9,213 nucleotides of DNA, from contig JAJYOH010000209.1 of NCBI GenBank assembly GCA_021796315.1, forward strand, positions 1 through 9,213, read 5' to 3'. Origin of the DNA: Chloroflexota bacterium (GTDB lineage Bacteria > Chloroflexota > Anaerolineae > Anaerolineales > Villigracilaceae). The position numbers and the translations under genes were made by a program. Each line of letters begins with the position of its first letter. Position 1 is the first letter of the stretch. Below are positions 1 to 6,102 of the stretch, piece after piece. Below the pieces are notes generated by a model. It ran no database searches and was not told the origin of the DNA. It worked only from the letters and a program-made list of their open reading frames with translations.

Positions 1-1550
1 CTGCTACGAAGCGTTGCCAGCAATATTGTGTGGTAAGCACCGATTCCGCCCTTGTCCTCCGGCAATAAATTGAGCACCACTGGCTCCATACCATTCCGCC
101 CGCCGCGCAGGCCAAAAGGAAATTGTAAGAGATCCTCATCCTGTCGCGCGTTTGCCCATTCCATGTTCAGGAGATCAAGTGTGGGATCCGGATTATCCAA
201 AACTTCGGTGAGACGTACACTCTCTGGCAGGGCGCTTGCACCCTTACCAGTTGAAATCTCAAAACTCGCCATTGAGCGCGCTACTCTCTCGCAATCCACC
301 AAACTCGCAAATTCGGTTTTGCCGCGCAAACGTCTTCCGCTCTCCTCGCCGGCCCATGTTTCAACATAACGGACCTCATCATCCAAAACATCTATACGGG
401 ATCGACATTCACGAGGACAGTTCCGACCACCGACAAAAAGGAGGTAGATGCCTACGTTATATCCATGCGCTGCCAGTAACTTTGCATCCGCAGACTGGCG
501 AATTTCTCCTTCATCATCCAGTATGACAATGATTGCATTCGACGCCCCCTCTTTCTTTCGTAAATTGGGATCAGGGTTCTTGCGAGATTGATATTCATTG
601 ACAAGCCATTCGAGGTACTTGTCAACCGTCGCCGGCGAAAAAGCAAGCCGCCTCAGACTCTCTGTTTGACTGATTGCACGTGTATGCGGAGCCCATTTCA
701 ACCATTCCCACCGTTTCTGCCCTTCCTCTGAGTCGGTTAGCGCGGCCAGCTGAATATCCTGCGGGGAATGATGAACGATAATGTCTAAAACCAGCTTTCG
801 GGTAACTCCATATAGTTCATTGCCGCTTTTACCCGAAATTGCTACACTACCCACACGTGGCAACTCTAGTAAAATGGGAAGATCGGAAATTTCCTGATAC
901 GCCTGAACAACTTCACTGGCCAGCTTCAACAATGGCTCATTAGCATCGCTAAAGCGGGGCATGTTGACGGTAAAAGTTGGCCTGCCGATGCCTGTGCCCA
1001 TCCTGAGCCATAAAAAATCCCGATCTTCCGAACGTCGCCACCAGAGACGATGTTTTTTGTTTGGTTTAAGTGCAATATCGATCACTCTGGGTAGCAGAGC
1101 GTACTCGCGGTCCATAAGCTGCCGCTGATGTGTTGTCAAAGCGTTCAATCGCTCGCGTTGCTCACTTAATAGTTCCCGGTACTTTTTCTCCCTCAGCTCC
1201 ACTGCTTTCCGGTAATTACGCTTCTGAAAATAATAATTTATTAAGTTTGATAGGGGAAAGGCCATCCCAACGATGGGCATGATGAAAAGAAAGGTTAGAT
1301 TCGTGGAATTGGTCGAACCTGCTATTTGTGCATATAGGAGCATTGCTCCCAACATCACGAAGGGAGGCAAGAAAGTAGTGAGGAGGCTAATGGGAGCTGG
1401 AGCAGGTGGAGCTGGAGGAGGAGACGGAAGCTCAACAACATCTTCTGGCGTTTTCCATGGCTCCCGCATTTGAATGACGAATTGTCTGCGCGCACTGGCA
1501 ATCGCCCCTCTTTTAGGTTGCACCGTGGTTTCAACAACTGCATCATCCAT
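1..1550 (-). CDS. eccC: EccC/EssC-type T7SS ATPase, N-terminal part (runs off left edge)
   Basis: This is the membrane-anchored FtsK/SpoIIIE-type motor of a type VII secretion system, which recognises WXG100 substrates and drives export. The minus-strand frame is open for all 516 codons from ATG 1550 to the edge. A Pro-rich stretch (about residues 42-53) is followed by two membrane helices (about 54-76 and 85-108) and a basic, probably helical segment (about 109-150). Family hallmarks are a WWRRSEDRDFLWLRMGTG-like block and WEWLKWAPHT at 281-290, matching the EccC 'HsP...dWdWlKWlPH' region. The visible part ends where the first FtsK domain begins. There are no N-terminal FHA domains, which favours the actinobacterial EccC layout over staphylococcal EssC. 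The P-loop region at the edge (about 502-516) looks degenerate. ATG 1550 has no obvious Shine-Dalgarno; GTG 1568 and TTG 1559 are alternatives before the in-frame stop at 1599-1601. It lies 195 bp downstream of the WXG100 gene in the same direction, a likely operon. Family assignment is firm; the ecc/ess symbol is by analogy. Confidence 0.9.
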   Translation of the reverse strand, partial: MDDAVVETTVQPKRGAIASARRQFVIQMREPWKTPEDVVELPSPPPAPPAPAPISLLTTFLPPFVMLGAMLLYAQIAGSTNSTNLTFLFIMPIVGMAFPLSNLINYYFQKRNYRKAVELREKKYRELLSEQRERLNALTTHQRQLMDREYALLPRVIDIALKPNKKHRLWWRRSEDRDFLWLRMGTGIGRPTFTVNMPRFSDANEPLLKLASEVVQAYQEISDLPILLELPRVGSVAISGKSGNELYGVTRKLVLDIIVHHSPQDIQLAALTDSEEGQKRWEWLKWAPHTRAISQTESLRRLAFSPATVDKYLEWLVNEYQSRKNPDPNLRKKEGASNAIIVILDDEGEIRQSADAKLLAAHGYNVGIYLLFVGGRNCPRECRSRIDVLDDEVRYVETWAGEESGRRLRGKTEFASLVDCERVARSMASFEISTGKGASALPESVRLTEVLDNPDPTLDLLNMEWANARQDEDLLQFPFGLRGGRNGMEPVVLNLLPEDKGGIGAYHTILLATLRS

Positions 1551-1583
1551 AGGACTCAAAACGCGCACATGCCACCGATCACA

Positions 1584-1610
1584 CGCGAGTTTGCATCGCT
1601 AGCAAACGCG
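1584..1610 (-). promoter_or_regulatory. Hairpin in eccC leader
   Basis: CGCG(A)GTTTGC, a 7-nt loop, then GCAAACGCG: a ten-pair stem with one bulged A. It lies 34-60 nt upstream of the eccC-like start codon. It could be an mRNA stability or attenuation element in the WXG100-eccC transcript. The pairing is seen directly; the role is inferred. Confidence 0.35.
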
Positions 1611-1643
1611 CATTTACTGGTTACCGACCAAATACGAAACCAT

Positions 1644-1679
1644 CCAACCCATTTTTGGTCATTTCACCAAATTGGGTGG
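1644..1679 (-). promoter_or_regulatory. Imperfect hairpin between WXG100 and eccC
   Basis: CCAACCCATTTTTGG at 1644-1658 pairs imperfectly with CCAAATTGGGTGG at 1667-1679 around an 8-nt loop. There is no U tract after it in the direction of transcription, so it may stabilise the upstream WXG100 message rather than end it. Confidence 0.3.
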
Positions 1680-1688
1680 CCAGTCTTA

Positions 1689-1704
1689 AACCCATAGGAG
1701 GGTT
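1689..1704 (-). promoter_or_regulatory. Small hairpin 3' of WXG100 gene
   Basis: AACCC and GGGTT are separated by 6 nt, starting about 40 nt past the WXG100 stop. On the minus strand it is followed by TTAAGA (the two T's after GGG pair in the stem). It is a weak terminator or mRNA 3'-end candidate at best. Confidence 0.2.
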
Positions 1705-1745
1705 GCTATACAAAGTCGATTCTGAAAAGCTGTACGACTAGCTTA

Positions 1746-2021
1746 CTATTCCAACTTTGCAGCTGCAGCTTCCCATTGAGAGATCTCGTTTCCCAACCTC
1801 ACGCCCATGGTGCTGAGGCTCTCCAAAAGGTTATTCATTTGGCTGCGCCACTGCTCATAATCGTTAAAAAACTCGGTAGCCGAATTTCCTAACCATGCTG
1901 GTTGCAACCCATTTACATTGCTGGTCATGCTTTGCAAGAGGGAACTTAGTTGAGATTCCGTGTTGGTAATTGTGTTTTGCGTTCCCCGAGCACTCTCAAC
2001 TTCCATATGTAATGTTGTCAT
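1746..2021 (-). CDS. WXG100 family (ESAT-6-like) T7SS substrate
   Basis: A 91-residue protein of the typical length for the WXG100 family: small helical-hairpin proteins secreted through type VII systems as dimers, serving as effectors or as co-secreted machinery parts. The WxG turn is W43-L44-G45, in PAWLGNSATEF, between two predicted amphipathic helices (about 5-38 and 47-86). The C-terminal helix shows the family pattern F..DYEQW...M..L...L...G..L. The place where the export motif YxxxD/E normally sits reads W83-E-A-A-A, so the tyrosine is replaced by tryptophan. The start at 2021 is chosen because AAGGAGG (2030-2036) sits 8 nt upstream and the protein then has family length; a longer reading to 2120 would add a spurious hydrophobic N-terminus. 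It is the first gene of a leftward unit with the eccC-like ATPase. Confidence 0.92.
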   Translation of the reverse strand: MTTLHMEVESARGTQNTITNTESQLSSLLQSMTSNVNGLQPAWLGNSATEFFNDYEQWRSQMNNLLESLSTMGVRLGNEISQWEAAAAKLE

Positions 2022-2029
2022 TTCGTAAT

Positions 2030-2036
2030 CCTCCTT
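2030..2036 (-). promoter_or_regulatory. Strong Shine-Dalgarno of the WXG100 gene
   Basis: AAGGAGG on the minus strand lies 8 nt before ATG 2021. It fixes the start codon and suggests high translation, as expected for an abundant secreted substrate. Neither the eccC-like gene nor the first kinase has such a site. Confidence 0.85.
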
Positions 2037-2047
2037 AGTAGATAGGT

Positions 2048-2079
2048 TTGACGGTGATGCAACAATTATATAATATAAT
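2048..2079 (+). promoter_or_regulatory. Probable promoter for the kinase operon
   Basis: TTGACG at 2048-2053 is followed after 15 nt by TATAAT at 2069-2074; a second TATAAT overlaps at 2074-2079 with a 20-nt spacer. Neither spacing is ideal, so this is weaker than the opposing promoter. Transcription would start near 2081 and give a leader of about 38 nt to ATG 2119. Its -10 shares bases with the -10 of the leftward promoter. Confidence 0.45.
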
Positions 2080-2092
2080 AAGAAAAAGTCAA
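2065..2092 (-). promoter_or_regulatory. Sigma70-type promoter for WXG100/eccC unit
   Basis: On the minus strand TTGACT (2092-2087) is followed after 16 nt by a perfect TATAAT (2070-2065). This predicts a transcript start near 2058 and a 5' leader of about 36 nt before ATG 2021. It overlaps the rightward promoter of the kinase genes. Confidence 0.65.
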
Positions 2093-2118
2093 CAAAATAG
2101 ATGGATGATCGGGAAATC

Positions 2119-4062
2119 ATGGCGAGTCTCCTTGGTCAATTACTCGGACGTTATCACATCCTAGAACAGCTTGGCGAGGGTGGGATGGCAACGGTCTATA
2201 AAGCCTACGACACGCGCTTGGAACGCGATGTGGCCATTAAGATCATTCGGCGAGGGGCATGTCCTCCAGAGCAGTTGAATCGCATTCTTAAACGTTTTGA
2301 GCGCGAAGCCAAAGCCCTGGCTAAACTCTCGCATCCCAATATCGTGGGCATTATTGACTACGGTGAATACGAAGACTCACCTTACTTCGTGATGGAATAC
2401 TTACCGGGCGGGACACTCAAGCAAAAATTGGGCAAACCGATTCCGTGGCAGGAAGCAGCGCAACTGCTGATCCCGATTGCTGAGGCGTTGGATTATGCCC
2501 ACAGTCAGAACATGATCCATCGCGATGTCAAGCCATCCAACATTCTTCTCACGCAACGTGGACAACCCATGTTGACCGATTTTGGAATTGCCAAGGTGCT
2601 CGATTTGGAAGAGACCCAGGATTTGACGGGCACAGGTTCGGCGGTAGGCACACCGGAATACATGGCACCTGAGCAAGCTACAGCGAAGTTCGTTGATTAT
2701 CGCGCGGATATTTATGCATTGGGAATTGTATTCTATGAAATGGTCACAGGGAGAAAGCCGTTCATTGCCGATACGCCGATGGCGGTGTTGATTAAACAAT
2801 CTACTGAGCCATTACCGCGACCAAAACAATATGCTCCCAACTTGCCCGATGGTGTTGAGAAGATATTGCTCAAGACATTGGCAAAGAAACCGGATAATCG
2901 ATATCAGAGCATGGCTGAATTTGTGATTGCATTGAAACAATTAGTTGCAGGCAAAGTGGCAGTTGGGAAACGAGCCGAAGTTCAACCAAAGGTGGTTAAT
3001 GCGCCAAGCCAGGCAACTCGGCGGATTGAAATCATTTTGCCATCTATCTCTCGTTCTGCTGCAGTGATTATTGGAATAGTGGTTCTTGGCATATTATCTG
3101 CCTTCGCATTGATTACACTATCACCAAGGATCAATTATCTCACCGTGCCAAGCCTGACTCCGACTCCCACGATTACCCTAACACCTATTTTCACATGGAC
3201 ACCAGAATTAACGTTCACACCGACTGACACTTCCACACCGATCTTTACTCCCACCATCACTCCTATCGGTACGCCTTTGCTAACCGAAATCACGGACGCA
3301 AAAGGCGTACCGATGCGACTGGTGTCAAAAGGGGCGTTTACGATGGGTGATACTGCTGACAAAGCATTCGCGGAATGTCGAAAGTATAGCGCTCCCGATA
3401 TACTTTGTCCTCACCCGACTAATGAGGAACCGCCTCATACGGTGTATTTGGATGCCTTCTATATGGACAAATATGAAGTGACTAACGCTCTCTACCAAAC
3501 CTGTGTAGGTGCAGGAGTATGTGATCCACCGAGAGATACCAAATCCAGAACACGTTTAAGTTACTATGGCAACGCGGAATATGATAATTACCCAGTAATC
3601 TACGTAGATTGGAACATGGCGCGAACCTATTGTAAATGGCGCGGGGCGAGTTTGCCAACAGAGGTGCAGTGGGAGAAGGCGGCGCGTGGGACAGATGGAC
3701 GCACTTTTCCATGGGGAGAGGGGATTGATTGCACCTTGTCTAATTCTAGTTACTTGGGTGAAGATGGTTACTGTATTGGGGACACAACGAAGGTAGGAAG
3801 TTACGAACGTGGAAAGAGTCCCTATGGATTATATGAAATGGCTGGGAATGTTTGGGAATGGGTGGCGGATTGGTACTCAGAGACCTACTATCAAATCTCA
3901 CCATCTGAAAATCCGCTCGGGCCGAGTTCGGGGCAATACCGCGTGGTGCGAGGCGGCTCGTGGGGCTACGGTAACATTCCCCGTTCATCGTATCGGCTCT
4001 ATTTCGATCCATCCTTTACCAACAACAACATTGGTTTTCGTTGTGCCCGCTCCGCTCCGTAG
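2119..4062 (+). CDS. Transmembrane Ser/Thr kinase with extracytoplasmic FGE/lectin-like domain, copy 1
   Basis: PknB-type kinase of 647 residues. The kinase domain (about 12-275) has the glycine loop GEGGMATVYKA, ATP-binding Lys41, helix-C Glu63, catalytic HRD 134-136 with VKPSN, DFG 154-156 and GTPEYMAPEQ; all key residues are present. Thr166, Thr170 and Thr172 are candidate activation-loop phosphosites. One membrane helix follows (about 312-335), then a Thr/Pro-rich linker (about 340-390) and an FGE-sulfatase (SUMF1)-like domain (about 396-647) with VPMR..SKGAFTMG, LPTEVQWEKAARG, FPWG, GNVWEWVADWY, RVVRGGSW and GFRCA. With the kinase inside, this C-terminal half lies outside the cell. The cysteine pair of active formylglycine-generating enzymes after RGGSW is absent, so binding rather than catalysis is likely. 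Only this copy has two extra cysteines near 421-432. Start 2119 aligns exactly with the starts of copies 2 and 3; ATG 2101 in frame is possible but lacks a Shine-Dalgarno. Confidence 0.95.
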   Translation: MASLLGQLLGRYHILEQLGEGGMATVYKAYDTRLERDVAIKIIRRGACPPEQLNRILKRFEREAKALAKLSHPNIVGIIDYGEYEDSPYFVMEYLPGGTLKQKLGKPIPWQEAAQLLIPIAEALDYAHSQNMIHRDVKPSNILLTQRGQPMLTDFGIAKVLDLEETQDLTGTGSAVGTPEYMAPEQATAKFVDYRADIYALGIVFYEMVTGRKPFIADTPMAVLIKQSTEPLPRPKQYAPNLPDGVEKILLKTLAKKPDNRYQSMAEFVIALKQLVAGKVAVGKRAEVQPKVVNAPSQATRRIEIILPSISRSAAVIIGIVVLGILSAFALITLSPRINYLTVPSLTPTPTITLTPIFTWTPELTFTPTDTSTPIFTPTITPIGTPLLTEITDAKGVPMRLVSKGAFTMGDTADKAFAECRKYSAPDILCPHPTNEEPPHTVYLDAFYMDKYEVTNALYQTCVGAGVCDPPRDTKSRTRLSYYGNAEYDNYPVIYVDWNMARTYCKWRGASLPTEVQWEKAARGTDGRTFPWGEGIDCTLSNSSYLGEDGYCIGDTTKVGSYERGKSPYGLYEMAGNVWEWVADWYSETYYQISPSENPLGPSSGQYRVVRGGSWGYGNIPRSSYRLYFDPSFTNNNIGFRCARSAP

Positions 4063-4120
4063 AGCAAGCCGTTAATGTCATATTGATGATGCATCAAATT
4101 GAATTTCTTGGTGAGGAAAG
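4063..4120 (+). repeat. Kinase spacer 1, related to spacer 2
   Basis: This 58-bp spacer resembles the one at 6047-6102: both carry a CAAGC near the start, then ATGT.ATATTG.TGATG, then ATTGA.TT and end in AAGATG. It looks like the duplicated unit included gene plus leader. A TGATGCATCA palindrome sits at 4087-4096, and GAGG at 4113-4116 is the probable Shine-Dalgarno for copy 2. No internal promoter or terminator is evident. Confidence 0.5.
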
Positions 4121-6046
4121 ATGCCTAATCTAATTGGTCAATCACTTGGTCGTTATCACATTCTCGAACAGTTAGGCGAGGGTGGAATGGCAACTGTTTA
4201 CAAAGCCTATGATACCCGTCTCGAAACAGATGTGGCCGTTAAAGCCATCCGCACCGAAGCCTTACCACAAAACGCCGTAGAACGCGCATTGAAGCGCTTC
4301 GAGCGCGAAGCGAAGGCTTTAGCGCGACTGACTCATCCCAATATTGTCAAAGTGACGGATTATGGCGAGTTTGAAGGCAAGCCGTATCTGGTCATGGAAT
4401 ATCTGCCAAGCGGTACGCTCAAAAGCAAATTGCACGGTAAGCCGATGGCGTGGCAGGAAGCGGCGAGATTACTTATTCCCGTTGCGTGCGCTTTGGATTT
4501 TGCTCATCGTCAAGGGATGATCCATCGCGATGTAAAACCTTCCAATATTCTCATCACTGCTGATGGCGAACCGATGCTCACCGATTTCGGCATTGCTAAG
4601 ATGCTTGATCTCGAAGAGACAGTGGATTTAACCGGAACCAGCGCGGCAGTTGGCACGCCGGAATATATGGCTCCCGAACAAGCCACTTCAAAAACGGTGG
4701 ATGGACGTGCCGACATTTACTCCTTGGGTGTGGTTTTTTATGAGATGGTGGTGGGACGAAAGCCATTCACAGCGGATACGCCGATGGCAGTGATTGTCAA
4801 GCAGGCTAGTGAGCCATTGCCGCGACCAAGAACTTTTGTACCCGATTTGCCACAGGCTGTAGAGAATGTTTTACTGAAGATGTTGGCAAAGAAACCGGAA
4901 GATAGATATCAGAACATGGATGAATTCGCGGTGGCGTTGGGTCATTTGCTAACAGGCAAGCTGGCAGTTGAAAATAGAATGGAAGTCCAACCGAAGATGA
5001 TCAACAAGCAGACTCAATCGGTTCAGCGGGTTGGAATTGCTTTGCCGCTAACAATCACCATTGGCATCATTGTGGTTGGCATAATTTTTATTGGCCTTCT
5101 TTTTGCATTATCTTCAATTTTCCGAACCCCAATGCAAAGTTCTGCACAGTTGCCATCTGCAACTCAAACCATTACGATAGCAACTTCCACAATTATTCCA
5201 TCTACTTTTACGTCTTTGCCCCCGATTTTAACGTCAACTGCATCTCTTACTTCTATTCCTTCACTTCTGCCACAAATATATGACCCTCATCCCATGACAG
5301 ATGATTATCACGATTCCTCTGGTGTGCCAATGCGCTCAGTGCCGGCAGGTCAATTTTTAATGGGAAGTAATGCAGCTTCTAATGGTTCTGTTGGCTTTAG
5401 TTACCCTGATGAACAGCCAGCGCACACAGTCGATTTAGACTCCTATTATATTGACAAATATGAAGTCACAAATGCACTCTACGAAGCTTGCGTGACTGCG
5501 GGGGTTTGTGATCCGCCTCGGAATACTGGGTCCAATACTCGGCCCAGTTATTATGGCAACTCCGAGTTTGATAATTACCCTGTGATCTATATGAGTTGGA
5601 ACCAAGCTAAAACCTATTGCGAATGGCGTCACGCGGAATTACCCACCGAAGCTCAATGGGAAAAAGCCGCACGCGGTGCAAATGGGCCTGACCTTGGGGA
5701 GAATCCTATTGATTGTAGCCAATCTCAAGATTTTCGATGTAAACCTGATACAGCGATAGTGGGAAGTTATGGAAATGCTAACGGCCCATATGGTGCATAT
5801 GACATGGTAGGAAATGTTTGGACATGGGTATCAGATTGGTACTCTTCGCAATACTATTCTGTTTCGCCCGCGAGTAATCCTCAAGGACCTTCTAGCGGAA
5901 AATTTAGAGCGTTGCGCGGCGGCTTCTACTTATTTGCCAATCCTTCTCTTGTTTGGTGGTATGGGGTCACACTTCGAAGCGGAACTATACGGTCTTATAT
6001 TTACGATTATGAAATAGGCATTCGTTGCGCCCGTTCAGCGCCATAA
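4121..6046 (+). CDS. Transmembrane Ser/Thr kinase with extracytoplasmic FGE/lectin-like domain, copy 2
   Basis: A 641-residue paralogue of the upstream kinase; 35 of the first 41 residues match copy 1. The kinase domain (about 12-276) keeps Lys41, HRD 135-137, DFG 155-157 and GTPEYMAPEQ, with Thr167, Thr171 and Thr173 in the activation segment. A juxtamembrane EVQPK segment is shared with copy 1. The membrane helix is at about 306-330, the Ser/Thr-rich linker at about 340-385, and the FGE-like domain at about 400-641. That outer domain departs from the family: the PWG motif after AARG is missing, GNVWEW reads GNVWTW, RGGSW reads RGGFY, and GFR reads GIR, with about five extra residues in the last stretch. 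The flanks and the shared cysteines (CVTAGVCDPPR, YCEW, IRCARSAP) are intact and the frame is open, so it looks like a divergent binding surface rather than a pseudogene. The start has GAGG 4 nt upstream. Confidence 0.95.
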   Translation: MPNLIGQSLGRYHILEQLGEGGMATVYKAYDTRLETDVAVKAIRTEALPQNAVERALKRFEREAKALARLTHPNIVKVTDYGEFEGKPYLVMEYLPSGTLKSKLHGKPMAWQEAARLLIPVACALDFAHRQGMIHRDVKPSNILITADGEPMLTDFGIAKMLDLEETVDLTGTSAAVGTPEYMAPEQATSKTVDGRADIYSLGVVFYEMVVGRKPFTADTPMAVIVKQASEPLPRPRTFVPDLPQAVENVLLKMLAKKPEDRYQNMDEFAVALGHLLTGKLAVENRMEVQPKMINKQTQSVQRVGIALPLTITIGIIVVGIIFIGLLFALSSIFRTPMQSSAQLPSATQTITIATSTIIPSTFTSLPPILTSTASLTSIPSLLPQIYDPHPMTDDYHDSSGVPMRSVPAGQFLMGSNAASNGSVGFSYPDEQPAHTVDLDSYYIDKYEVTNALYEACVTAGVCDPPRNTGSNTRPSYYGNSEFDNYPVIYMSWNQAKTYCEWRHAELPTEAQWEKAARGANGPDLGENPIDCSQSQDFRCKPDTAIVGSYGNANGPYGAYDMVGNVWTWVSDWYSSQYYSVSPASNPQGPSSGKFRALRGGFYLFANPSLVWWYGVTLRSGTIRSYIYDYEIGIRCARSAP

Positions 6047-6102
6047 CCAAGCTGGCGATGTAATATTGGTGATGGAATAATTGACTTCCATAAACAGATA
6101 AG
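6047..6102 (+). repeat. Kinase spacer 2, related to spacer 1
   Basis: A 56-bp spacer similar to that between copies 1 and 2, supporting a tandem duplication in which each unit carried its own leader. The region just before ATG 6103 (AGATAAG) is a poor Shine-Dalgarno, so copy 3 may be translated less efficiently than copy 2. Confidence 0.45.

Larger units (their letters stand above)
1551..1745 (-). other. Intergenic leader between WXG100 and eccC-like gene, with hairpins
   Basis: This 195-bp stretch has no supportable gene. Read leftward it is the 5' leader of the eccC-like gene and the 3' trailer of the WXG100 gene. It holds three inverted repeats, listed separately. None is followed by a run of U on the minus strand, so none is a convincing intrinsic terminator. 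Confidence 0.6.

Noticed and set aside
52..526. Plus-strand ORFs at 52-369 and 236-526
   Set aside because: They lie inside the minus-strand EccC-like frame, which is open over 516 codons with clear family motifs; their translations are Arg/Ser/His/Pro-rich and unlike proteins.
1..1550. Pseudogene or frameshifted secretion ATPase
   Set aside because: I translated every codon in the frame from 1550 to 3 and found no stop; apparent breaks come only from the gene running off the window.
452..1697. Short ORFs at 452-646 (-), 1273-1473 (+), 1355-1546 (-), 1470-1697 (+)
   Set aside because: All but the last lie wholly in other frames of the EccC-like gene; the last spans its start and the leader. 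None has a Shine-Dalgarno or recognisable domain.
2022..2120. N-terminal extension of the WXG100 gene to 2120
   Set aside because: It would translate through the promoter core, add a hydrophobic leader not found in WXG100 proteins, and ignore the strong AAGGAGG site before ATG 2021.
3135..3362. Minus-strand ORF rich in Val and Gly
   Set aside because: It is the antisense of the Thr/Pro-rich linker of kinase copy 1; low-complexity coding often leaves such open frames.
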